A DNA stretch of 64,000 nt, taken from Alectoria sarmentosa (Eukaryota > Ascomycota > Lecanoromycetes > Lecanorales > Parmeliaceae). The position numbers and the translations under genes are program-made. The stretch covers positions 62,001-126,000 of the forward strand of contig WOGZ01000046.1 of NCBI GenBank assembly GCA_009733775.1, given 5' to 3'. Shown piece by piece: positions 54,555 through 64,000 of this stretch; position 1 is the stretch's first letter, and every line of letters begins with the position of its first letter. The notes under the pieces are model-generated. The model was not told the origin of the DNA. It saw only the letters and a list, made by a program, of their open reading frames with translations, and did no database searches.

Positions 54555-56843
54555 TCATGCAACGCCATCCATACGATCCCTCATTTGCTTTGGCAGAAAC
54601 ACCCACACAGTCCCAATGACAGCCATAATCGAACAAACAACAATCAAGAAATAATTCAGTACTTTCTCCTTCCTACCCAATTCTTTTCCAAACAGCTTTA
54701 GATGAAAGGCTAATGGTAAAACAATGCATATGCTGAACGCCATCGCTGAACCCATGAGAGCCATGATCGTGTCGAACGACGGAACAAGAATAGCAATTAG
54801 TATGATAATGGCGACGGTGAAGATTCGGATCGCAAATTTTAGGAAGCCACGGGTGTAGCCTGAGAGTCCGAGAAGCCCTGATGCTTGCGGCATTTCTTGA
54901 GGGTCCATGCCGACCAATTTTTCGATTATGTCATGGATGGGACGAAGACTAAAATCAATTTAGCTACGTCCAGCAACAGGGGCTACCCACAGAGGTTCGT
55001 TCACTTCAGAGGTATCTTGGTAAGAGGGATGATAGCTATAAAAACAACGATGCAGACGGAGATCACATTTGGATATCCTTTGGTCATAAGTATATTTGAC
55101 GTTAGTTCGTCAAGAACCTTTTGACCGAACATCAAAAATCCCACAACAGCAACGAGGGCGTCGAGAAGATACTGTCCAATGGTCAACAACGTCCACGACA
55201 GTCTGATTGGATTACCTACCGTAAAGACGTATGTGTAATTTATGGCTCTTGTATACTTTAGTGGATGACGCATATCTCTGTAGATGTTGGGAAAGACGCT
55301 ATGTCCACCCCATGGAGCTTGAGAGGGTCAGCCATGTTAAGACTCGTGACGCAAGAGGCAACTTACCCATCAACAGGCCGAAGCTCAATGGCAATGATGA
55401 CCATCGTTGTGGAAACAAGGATGTCAGAGCAGGGTCTCGTAGCGAGCCCGGTGAATGAGTTTTCAAAGCACCATCAACGAATATCAGGATGACGACTACA
55501 ACATGGTCAGCTTTGCCCTGAATTAATTTCCGTATCATTGACTTACTTCCAATACAGCAAATGATTCCAAGAACACTTGTGATGCTAAGGTAGCGAAGTG
55601 GAACAAAACTCAGTGGTATGAGGATAAGCCCACAAAGAAGCTTCCACTCGATTAGGCCCCAACCGGGAATCAGGGCATTCAAGCTATCGGCGAAGAGCAC
55701 TACAAGAGCAACGCATGTTGCGAGAAGCTCGATTGTGAAGAGGAACGCTGTAGCCACCCGAGCTCTTTCACCAAAGGCCTGGTAGGCGATATCAGCAAAT
55801 CCTATGAGCGAGGTGTTCACATCAAGACATTTTGCGAGGACTCCAGCAGTATATCTGGTGGTGATTGCGGCGAGCAATAAGAATATCATCCCTACAAGCC
55901 AACCAGAGTACTTGAGCCCGAGCGGTAGACTGAGAAGGCCCACACCTATCAAGACATTGACAGAGTTAAAGACAGTTTGAGGAAGGGTCGACTGGCCAAC
56001 AACGATCTGAACTCTTTTGCCGTCTTTTCGTTCAATTACTTGAACTAGTAGTGGCTCTTGTTCCTTGTCAGGCTCTTGACGACCCTTGATCTGCTGCTCG
56101 TGGTATAGTTCCCCAGCATGGCGCATTGATGAATCATTGGCTTGTGAAGACAGCGATCCATAAACACCACCGTAGCTCGAGGCAAAGGGAGAGGCTAGAT
56201 ATGGCGCCCGATCGAGGATGTCGCCATCCTCATCTGGTGTCGATCTAGCCACTTCTCGTAATTGCGGTGCTGCTTCTTCGTCTTCCTGGTGTGGAGTAGC
56301 TTCTCCGTCAATGACTGCCTCGGAAGAAGTTCCCTCCCGTTCCAATTGCTGTCTTAGCAGTGACCTCGACTCTCCAGATGAGGGCTGTGTATCCGATCTC
56401 CGAGATCTTTCCAAATCATCATCGCTTCGCTCTTCTATGACAAATGAAGGCTTCCGAGGAGGTATCTCAGCGAAGCCTGCCGCCCGGGACCACGAGCGAG
56501 CAAAATTTTCCAAGCTGTTGACGCCTCCTACCTGGGCTAAGGAATTGATTCGCATTGAAATGGAAGATCTGCAAACATTGAAATGGGGTCAGTGATCCCG
56601 TGGAATCTCAAGACTCGCAGACGAAGCACAACGAGCGTACCTTCGATGGCGCAAATAGCCACCATCAGATTCGCGGTCGCCACCATCCCTTTGAGGGATG
56701 TTGAATCGTCCAGATGTAGCTGTAGGCGAGGGAGCGTCGAACTGGACGCGGCTACCAAGGGAACCCTCGGAGCCAACGCTCGACGATCTCCCATGTTCAT
56801 AGTCTTCCCAGTTGACGGGGTTCTTCGCCTTTGAATTTGGCAT
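54555..56843 (-). CDS. Vacuolar amino-acid transporter, AVT1-like (AAAP family)
   Basis: Six exons, 56843..56641, 56568..55547, 55495..55367, 55317..55220, 55171..55005, 54948..54555, give 670 aa with consistent phases. A long polar, Ser/Glu-rich cytosolic head (about 1-260) contains WEDYEHGRSSSVGSEGSLGSR. The transporter domain starts QTVFNSVNVLIGVGLLSLPLGLKYSGW, the AAAP/Aa_trans signature. About ten membrane segments follow, including IIPLTKIPLNLRPIHDIIEK and MALMGSAMAFSICIVLPLAFHLKLFG. AVT1 in yeast takes neutral amino acids into the vacuole with the proton gradient. Other AVT paralogues are possible. It is divergent from eRF1 across 868 bp. Confidence 0.9.
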
Positions 56844-57711
56844 TACACTACCACTTGAGGAATATTCGAATCTTCATGGCAGACGCTCGCGAGTCTCGAA
56901 GGACACTCGGCCAGCAGTGTCACGAGATCAAAGTTGACAGCTTCTCGAGATCGGTGCAGTCCTTTTGTTGTGGGGCTCGTCTTGGCGCAGGTGGTTTGAG
57001 ACTAGGTAGGCAAGATGACGCAATGGTGGTGGTCTGGATTGCAGACAAGAATGATATGAAAAATTACCAAGAGACACAAACACAGGGAGAATTTATTTCA
57101 TAGGAGAGTACGAGCAATGGCATGAAGAAATAATGTACATTTTGAAAGCAAATTCAAAGGTATGATTCTGGAGTAGATAGTAGTACATGACTACTCTACT
57201 GTACCTCCACCTCTTTTAGAAGGAAAAGCATGTCTATGTAAGAGATGCGAATGAGGGGTTCAAGAAAGAGCGATAAGGTCCTGACCAATCAATCAGGCGC
57301 CATTTGAGGCTTGTATCTTGTGAGAGGGTCGAGTCCATCTGACTCTGTTTGACTCTAAGACATCAAATCCAACGTAACATGTTGTATATGAGCATAAACA
57401 TGGTCATGGTGATGAAGATGAAGATGAAGATGAAGACGAAGATGAAGATGAATGGCCTTTGAAGTTTCCAAGAAAAAGAATGATGACTCAGATGATTGAT
57501 TATTGTTGAGTGAAAGAGCAAGATCCACTCACTGCACGTGCTTTCAGCCCTGCCAAGCTTGACCGCCAATGCATAAATTCCAGAAAAATCCCACTGGAAA
57601 AATCGAGATTTACGACAAACAAGAATAGGATACCAAACTCCTCCCAAAGACGATAGCATAGCCAGGTAACATATCATACCTGAGTGACCATACTCTCCGC
57701 CTTCGCGCACA
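56844..57711. other. Divergent promoter region of the AVT1-like gene and eRF1
   Basis: Contains the GATGAA array at 57405-57453 and otherwise nothing recognised. Frames on the minus strand through it (57363-58073) overlap eRF1 and are shadows. Confidence 0.55.
57405..57453 (+). repeat. (GATGAA)n microsatellite
   Basis: About eight GATGAA/GAAGAT hexamers with one GACGAA variant, 260 bp upstream of the eRF1 ATG. Confidence 0.9.
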
Positions 57712-59135
57712 ATGAGCGCCCAACAGGCCAACGAGGCCGAGAAGAACATTGAGATATGGAAAGTAAAGAAACTCATCAAACGCCTGGAACAAGCACGAGG
57801 CAATGGAACCTCCATGATATCCCTCATCATCCGTGAGTCTACGTCCAGACCGTGATGGATCTTGGAAATGCATAAGAATCTGCACTGACTGCCTTCGTGG
57901 GACAGCGCCCAAGGACCAGGTCTCCCGAGCAGCGAGGATGTTGGCTGAAGAGTTCGTACGTTCTGGAGATATCCTTGCAGATCCAATCCTGATAAGCTTA
58001 GGGCACTGCGTCCAATATCAAGTCCCGGGTCAACCGACTGTCGGTCCTGTCGGCCATCACATCTACCCAGCAACGTCTCAAGCTCTACAACAAAGTACCT
58101 ACCAACGGTCTTGTCGTCTACTGTGGTGAAATCATAACCTCAGAAGGGAAAGAACGAAAGATCAACATCGACTTTGAGCCCTTCAAACCAATCAACACCT
58201 CCCTATATCTGTGTGACAACAAGTTTCACACCGAAGCCCTAAGCGAGCTACTGGAATCTGACCAGAAATTCGGCTTCATCATCATGGACGGGAACGGCGC
58301 CCTCTTCGGTACTCTCAGCGGTAACACCAGGGACGTCATCCACAAATTTTCCGTCGACCTTCCCAAGAAGCACGGCCGAGGCGGTCAATCCGCCCTTCGT
58401 TTCGCCCGTCTGAGAGAAGAGAAGCGCCACAACTACGTGCGCAAAGTGGCCGAACTTGCTGTGCAAAACTACATCTCCCAGGACAAAGTGAACGTCGCCG
58501 GCCTGATCCTCGCAGGATCTGCAGACTTCAAGAACGACCTCAATCAATCCGACATGTTTGACAACCGCCTTCAATCCAAGGTGATCAAAGTGGTCGATGT
58601 CTCCTACGGCGGCGAGAACGGCTTCAATCAGGCCATTGAGCTCGCAGCTGAAACCCTTAGTAATGTCAAGTTCATACAGGAGAAGAAGCTCATCGGGAAA
58701 TACTTCGACGAGATCAGCCTCGACAGCGGTAAGATTTGCTACGGTGTGGACGACACCCTCAAAGCTATGGAAGCTAGTGCCTGCGAGACTCTGATCGTTT
58801 ATGAGAACTTGGAAATCACCCGCTGGGTCCTGAAGGCCTCTACCGGCTCCGAAGTCGTCCTGCACACTAGCAAAGGTCAAGAAGCCAACCGCGAGATGTT
58901 CACTGACAAAGAGACGGGACAAGAAATGGAACTCGTCGACCAAAGCTCCTTCCTCGAATGGCTCGCCGAGAGCTACAAAGACTTCGGCGCGACCCTCGAG
59001 TTCGTCTCCGACCGCTCAAGCGAGGGCAACCAGTTCGTCAAAGGCTTTGGTGGCATTGGTGCTATGTTGAGATACAAACTCAACTTTGAGCAGTTGGCTG
59101 AGGTCGATTCTGAGGACGAATTCTACGACGATTGA
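57712..59135 (+). CDS. SUP45: Eukaryotic peptide chain release factor 1 (eRF1)
   Basis: Three exons, 57712..57832, 57906..57955, 58002..59135, give 434 aa, usual for eRF1. Stop-codon recognition motifs are intact: GTASNIKS (NIKS at 62-65) and YLCDNKF (YxCxxxF, 126-132). The peptidyl-tRNA hydrolysis motif GGQ (HGRGGQSALRFARLR) is at 184-186. The eRF3-binding C-terminal domain (KIIQEKKLIGKYFDEI-like, FGGIGAMLRYKLNF) ends with the acidic tail EVDSEDEFYDD. It reads all three stop codons and releases the peptide with eRF3. All motifs canonical, so standard code usage is expected. Confidence 0.97.
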
Positions 59136-60001
59136 CGTTTTAGAAACCTCGCAGAGAGCGAGGATGCTGTTCCAGATGTTCTACTGGAAGAACATCTGAC
59201 GGCTCTTCGCGGCGGTCCGGTGGAGGCCGTGGAGGAGGCACGGCTGCAGGCCAATGGGCTCGCGGCTGCTCGAGCTCGCTTGTAGGAAACGATAGAGCTG
59301 TTCGAGGGCCAGAAGGTACGTGAATGGCGACCATTGTCCAACACATCGTCCAGGAGCTGACCGTTGGGTGCAGAGACCAGAAATGAGACAAGGAACCTAG
59401 GCCCTGAACGAGTAGATTCTAAAGACAACACTCGCTGTGCTATTTGGGTGAAAGTGGTCGCGAAGGAGTGATGCGCAGAGTATCAAAGTGGAAAGGTTGA
59501 AAGGGGGAGATTAGATACAATAGTCACAGTTGTTACAGAAATCACATCCTGCCCCAGGAAGAGCATTTGAACGGCCCAGAGACTTGCTCGATGATTCCTG
59601 TCTTGCAGGCTTTCTGCCCGTTTTCCCTGCCATCTTATTCTGCCACCTGGCCGATTGATAGACCCCAGTTATACATGCTCCCAATACTACGTCGAGCCTG
59701 TCTAGACAAATCTTTTCCCAGACCACAACCGAGACTTTCTCCCCTGATGAGCACTTCAAACCAAGCTTTTCTTCACAGTGCTTATAGGACACAGACGATG
59801 TTCAAAAGGTGTTGGAATTGACGCTAGTCAGTACATCTATTCTTTCTATTCACTGTATCAAAAACTTGTGGCCGTCTATGCGAACCTCTCCTCTAGCAAC
59901 GAGATGGAGCAACCAATGCAAGCAACTTCCCCATCTATGGTCCAGAAAAAAACCTCCTGGTCAAGCCGCTCGATCGAGCCCATCTATCCATGCATCACCG
60001 C
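59136..60001. other. Spacer between convergent eRF1 and CorA genes
   Basis: 3' flanks of both genes. Short frames here lack any family features. Confidence 0.5.
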
Positions 60002-62020
60002 TCAGATGAACCTGTACCTCCTCGCAGCACCCAAACTTGCCACTACAATAGCCGCAATGACCCCAATGATACCAAAGAACCAGCCCAATCCCCCGCTGTT
60101 TTTCCCCGGTACGTTCACGTTCATACCGAAGAGACCACAAATGAGATTCAACGGCACCAAAATCGACGCCACCAGTGTGATCTTCGATAAGACTTCGTTA
60201 GCACGGTTGCCTTGGTCGATAGCGCCGACGCTGAGCTGTGCTAGATAGTTGGAGTGGCTGCGTGAGAGCATTTTCTCAAAGTGTCCCAGATTGCTCATCA
60301 TGGTGACGACGTGGTCCTGAATGTCGCCAAGGTAGAGACCAATTTCACCACGAGGCGTAACGCTATACTGTTCGTTGCAACGTTTAGCGAAGCCTTTGAT
60401 AACGTCCGCTTTTCCACCTAGCAGACGCATGAGAGACATGACCTTCTTGCGGCACTCGCCAATCTGGCGCAGCAAGGGAGTGAAGTCTTCCGTGCGCGCG
60501 ACAAAGACCTGGTCCTCGATGGTATCGGCTTCATGCTCGATGGCGTGGATTGGCGGACCGAAAGTATCGACGATGTTGTCGATCATGGCGTAGCAGATCC
60601 AGTCGGCGGTGAGAGCCATGTAGTCGCGGAGCTTGCCGATACGTTTGCGGACGTTGGCAGCGTGGGGAGATTGCGTGTAGGTGATTGTAATGATGCCTTC
60701 GCGGAATACGACCATATAAACGTTCACAGGTTCCATATAGTCTTCGCTGCGGACGTCCATTTGGAAGAAGGAGCGGAAGCAAACGAAGTAATACTTCTGA
60801 AACAGCTCGACTTTTTCGCGAGCTTCTTGGGTGATGACGTCTTCAGTGGTCAGACGATGGATACCAAAAGCGCGTTGGAACACGTGAAGCTCTTCCTCGG
60901 TTGGGTTGAGAATGTCGAGCCACCAAACACCCCCGTCGTCTGGAAGCTCGAAGAGATCGCGGCATGTATCACCTGGCGAAAGCAAGTCTGCAAAATCTTC
61001 GGCGTGAATAGTTGACTCTATTTCCGAAGTGAAGAAGCTATAACGACTCGGCCCTGCTAGACTGTGTCGATGTTCTCTTGGTCCATTTGCACCCAATGGA
61101 TCCCCATCTTTTTCGTTGGCGCCATCCTTGTCATTGATCGCAGTGTCACTATCGTCGATGGCACTTTCTGACCCATCCTTGAGCGAATTGGATGATTGGG
61201 TTATGATCTTGGGGATGGCCGCATAACGGAGATCGTTGAAAATCTGGGGCTTGTTGCCCTGAGAGCTAAAGCTTAGTTTCTGCCTCAGACCATGCCCATG
61301 ATGTGCTTTCGATTTCAAAGTTTCTGCCACGAATTCGTCCAGCTCCTCGAAATCGATGTTGTAGGTCTTTGCAGATTCATCAGGTGTGGGAAAGCAGACA
61401 TCATCTTCCGCTGGGTTATGGACGGAGGCGCGCTCATCCTTGAGGCTCAAGTTCCGGACGCTGCCATTGTTGAACGTAGGTCGACGACTGCGGCGATGAG
61501 TGCCACCTGAGATGGTGCGCTGAAGACCAAGGTCAAGGTCAGAAGGCGCTCTGCTGCCAATTGTATTTGCTCTTACGCGTCGACGTGGGTCATTAAACGC
61601 ATCAACAGAATTTGCTGGCGACGTAGACCGAGATGAAATCGAGGATTCTCGGGACCGATTGGGATGATTTGGGCTCCTTTGAACGGTACCGCGCCTCGAG
61701 GTGGCCGGATTGAAGGACCCTCTTCGCTCTATGATGTTCTCCCCGTTTCCGCTATTGTCGTCGTCAACGATAGCTTGCTCGAAATCCCTAGATATGGATC
61801 CCACATTGAGGAGTTCGTCATTGACCTGGAGGAGCTCTGGGCGGCCTCCAATGCTTACGTTTTGGAACGCGTGTCGCCCTTCAACTGGGCTGCGTGGGAT
61901 TTGCGGGCTGCCCATGGTATTGCCGCGCGACCGTGTAGAGGGTTGGTGGCGGTGATCGTCAAGATCAGAAACAGGAGTATTGAACCTCGTCTGGGTTCTA
62001 TCTGATCTTGGAGAATCCAT
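60002..62020 (-). CDS. CorA-family Mg2+ transporter, MNR2/ALR-like
   Basis: Single exon, 672 aa; the frame is open upstream to 62047 but the first ATG is at 62020 (MDSPRSDRTQTRFN). A long polar N-terminal region (about 1-340) is rich in Ser, Arg and Asn. The CorA domain follows: WLDILNPTEEELHVFQRAFGIHRLTTEDV, EKVELFQKYYFVCFR, and helices of the stalk (IGECRKKVMSLMRLLGGKADVIKGFAKR). Two membrane helices close the protein, the first ending with the selectivity motif GMN (LVPLNLICGLFGMNVNVPG), the second WFFGIIGVIAAIVVASL. Fungal relatives are ALR1/2 at the plasma membrane and MNR2 at the vacuole; the long N-terminus suits MNR2, but the choice is uncertain. It mediates passive Mg2+ uptake or release. 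Confidence 0.92.
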   Translation of the reverse strand: MDSPRSDRTQTRFNTPVSDLDDHRHQPSTRSRGNTMGSPQIPRSPVEGRHAFQNVSIGGRPELLQVNDELLNVGSISRDFEQAIVDDDNSGNGENIIERRGSFNPATSRRGTVQRSPNHPNRSRESSISSRSTSPANSVDAFNDPRRRVRANTIGSRAPSDLDLGLQRTISGGTHRRSRRPTFNNGSVRNLSLKDERASVHNPAEDDVCFPTPDESAKTYNIDFEELDEFVAETLKSKAHHGHGLRQKLSFSSQGNKPQIFNDLRYAAIPKIITQSSNSLKDGSESAIDDSDTAINDKDGANEKDGDPLGANGPREHRHSLAGPSRYSFFTSEIESTIHAEDFADLLSPGDTCRDLFELPDDGGVWWLDILNPTEEELHVFQRAFGIHRLTTEDVITQEAREKVELFQKYYFVCFRSFFQMDVRSEDYMEPVNVYMVVFREGIITITYTQSPHAANVRKRIGKLRDYMALTADWICYAMIDNIVDTFGPPIHAIEHEADTIEDQVFVARTEDFTPLLRQIGECRKKVMSLMRLLGGKADVIKGFAKRCNEQYSVTPRGEIGLYLGDIQDHVVTMMSNLGHFEKMLSRSHSNYLAQLSVGAIDQGNRANEVLSKITLVASILVPLNLICGLFGMNVNVPGKNSGGLGWFFGIIGVIAAIVVASLGAARRYRFI

Positions 62021-63409
62021 TGTAGCTATTGTTGATAGACTAATCAACGAATTTGGAGGTTTTGAGGATATTATTGTCGTTGTTGCAGTATGTAGGTCCG
62101 AAGCAACTCAAGCTCTGCTTGTGTCAAAGGGGCCGCGAGTCCCCGGAGCGTAGAGGACCGGGCCCTCAGCTCTACCCTCTTCTTGAGCCAGCTTTAGGTC
62201 TGCTCAGGGCATGAATAATGAGTGTGGTTTTTCTCGTCCCCCAATTTGAGTATGTTGTTGGGTTTTCGTGTTGGCTCCCCAAAGCCCAGTTATGGAGGCT
62301 TGAGGTCGCCGCCCAGGAAGACTCGGAATCTTGGTCCCAAGAGAGGTCGGATGAAGGAGAAGGGGGTGAAGCGAGGCCCCGCCAACTTGATGGTGTTGAT
62401 GCGACGAGAAGCCAGACTGGAGGTTCAAGCGTGTCTCCGAAAGACTGTAGTAGCCTTTCGAACTCGCTTTGAGGGGTTTTGCTTTGAAGCGTTGACGGAA
62501 GAGGAGCTGCGTTGGAGATGGAAAAGTTGCTTGAGCAAAGCGAGAAGAAGAAAAGCAAGACAAGGTTATGAGGGCAAGTAAAAAGTGTTTGGAAGTAGGG
62601 TGTTGTTGGTAGAAATTGGAGCAAAATTTAATGTTTCGTAGGTGGGTGTGGGCAGGTGATAGATGAGGCTTTTTCTTTCACATTTTTCTATGACACTAAG
62701 CCACATGGAAACTAAGACTTATGCGGCAGATTTTACGGGCCGAAGCAGTCCGCCCGAGGTTTTTTTTCTCTTTTTTTCCTTTTTCTTCTTTGCTTTTTGT
62801 TTATTTATATGCGTATTTTTATCTCTTCTATTGTCACACCTCCAAAACGTGTATGTTGATGGAGCTCAAGACGACTGCCAGACTGTTAAGACAATTTTGC
62901 TGCTTGGGGAGATTGGTATTGTTGGTGGTTGGCTCAAATAAGATAGGTAGGTTCGATAATAAAGTTGCGCCACAGATCAAACGAGTGAATGCAGTGGATG
63001 GAGAGTGCCTGGGCCTAGATTTCAATAAATACATAAATACATAAATATCTACTTGATTTTCCCTCTCACCCTTGTCCTTTTGCACTCATGACATGACAAA
63101 CAATTCTTGCTTTGTTTGTTCCTTATCACTGTCATATTTGTCTCTTCTCTGCAGCCAAATAATAATTTCTGCAGCACTTGTGATACTTGCGACCATGCGG
63201 CACCTTTCAAGCGTATAAGTATGTATATGCGCACGCTGTTTCGTGCTAGACCTTCCTCTACTCCGGAGCCCGATGACTCTGTCAAACAAGACAGGCCTTT
63301 CCAAGTCCTCGAATCCTGTAGCACAACATCTCCTTCACTCTGCCTCCCATTTCTCGGTCCTCGCTTCTCCAAGTCTACATAAGAAGAACTTCTCTCCCCT
63401 CAATACCCA
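62021..63409. other. Intergenic spacer, AT- and T-rich in parts
   Basis: Promoter of the CorA gene and unassigned DNA. T-rich tract at 62760-62830. Frames near 62170-62620 overlap each other on both strands and show no domain. Confidence 0.5.
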
Positions 63410-63890
63410 ATGAACAGCCATGTTCCCACCCTGGTCTTCACCTTTCTCTCTCTTCTCTCCCATCAGCAGCGGCCCACCCAGCAACAATCTGCCAAGTGCA
63501 ATTAGCGGTCCGAACACGGGCGTGATCTATGACGTACCCAACTGAGCAACGTGTACAAACGACCGCCTCCATCACAGAAGTCTGCGTCCCTGGCCACTTC
63601 AGGCTCAGCCCAGCACCCAACGTCAGCGTGCAACCCGACTGCGAGGGTATGATATTAGACACCTGCAATGCGGCGTGAAGAGTACAACGCGAACCTGTTC
63701 AAGTCGTCCATACGAACAACGGACAACGAACAATACTTGCGAAGCTCACATCTTGTTTCCGGCCTCGAGGCTTGTGAATCCCCAAGACTATGACACTTGC
63801 ATGTGGAGCTTCCTGAATACCACGAGGACGGTTGTGCTAGTGGGGACAGGGGGGGGTATGCGGCTTAAGGATGGCAGGCTGGGGGCATGA
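63410..63890 (+). CDS. Possible small cysteine-rich secreted protein gene (structure unresolved)
   Basis: An ATG at 63410 opens MNSHVPTLVFTFLSLLS, a signal-peptide-like start that ends at a TAG after about 30 codons. Downstream, in-frame pieces look secreted-protein-like: VQTTASITEVCVPGHFRLSP and NVSVQPDCEGMILDTCNA (63550-63675), then NTTRTVVLVGTG after YDTCMWSFL (63789-63845). Joining them needs one or two introns that I could not place in phase. It may be a gene with GT-AG introns or a decayed one. Confidence 0.25.
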
Positions 63891-64000
63891 AATGTCACTT
63901 TCCACCCCGCTAGTAGAGAGTACGTGTAACACTCATGTGTTCTCAAAAGGTGCTCAATTAGCAGCCTGATCATCTCGGACACTGCAGAACAGTTTACATC

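Noticed and set aside
57363..58073. 236-codon minus-strand frame over the eRF1 5' region
   Set aside because: Antisense of eRF1 exons 1-2 and the GATGAA repeat; no family features.
1..64000. CRISPR arrays, operons, bacterial promoters or riboswitches
   Set aside because: The window is a fungal nuclear region; no regularly spaced repeats or bacterial signals were seen.

Overview
The window is nuclear DNA of a filamentous ascomycete (Pezizomycotina). The evidence is many short GT-AG introns of about 45-140 bp inside compact genes on both strands, orthologues of fungal housekeeping genes (PET127, VPS68, LOC1, MAU2/SCC4, FES1, BMT2, TIM8, PHA2), small secreted proteins, and intergenic palindromes built on GGTACC. 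Class and species cannot be fixed from the sequence alone.

Layout. 0-5.4 kb: the 5' part of a GT32 glycosyltransferase gene (runs off the left edge), a microsatellite-rich spacer, and a large PH-plus-leucine-rich-repeat protein. 6.1-7.3 kb: broken remnants of an AIR synthase domain and of an F-box-like gene. 7.6-12.7 kb: PET127 (seven exons) divergent from VPS68. 13-14.4 kb: an alcohol dehydrogenase pseudogene. 15-16.4 kb: an F-box-like/DUF7730-type gene. 18.4-25.6 kb: purine nucleoside permease, LOC1, an alpha/beta hydrolase and the cohesin loader MAU2/SCC4. 26.2-34.6 kb: CENP-A, DER1, FES1, actin and CENP-I/MIS6. 34.6-42.8 kb: a gene-poor accessory stretch with two secreted proteins, an F-box pseudogene, a probable LTR fragment and a broken GFA-type gene. 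42.9-45.5 kb: BMT2, ribosomal protein L25 and TIM8. 47.6-51.8 kb: a large SF1 helicase with tryptophan-rich ends. 52.9-62 kb: PHA2, an AVT1-like vacuolar amino-acid transporter, eRF1 and a CorA-type Mg2+ transporter. 62-64 kb: mostly non-coding, with one doubtful small secreted gene.

Functional links. Three chromosome-segregation genes (MAU2/SCC4, CENP-A, CENP-I) lie within 12 kb. Translation and ribosome biogenesis are represented by LOC1, BMT2, L25 and eRF1; protein quality control by DER1 and FES1; mitochondria by PET127 and TIM8. Most of these are constitutive single-copy genes with no operon-like logic. The unusual material is the helicase with possible Argonaute-hook-like ends, the pseudogene set (breaks located to single bases or codons), and the accessory island at 34.6-42.8 kb.

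Exon boundaries were read by eye from splice signals and reading-frame continuity. Coordinates given as joins keep an open frame throughout, but none has been tested against transcripts.
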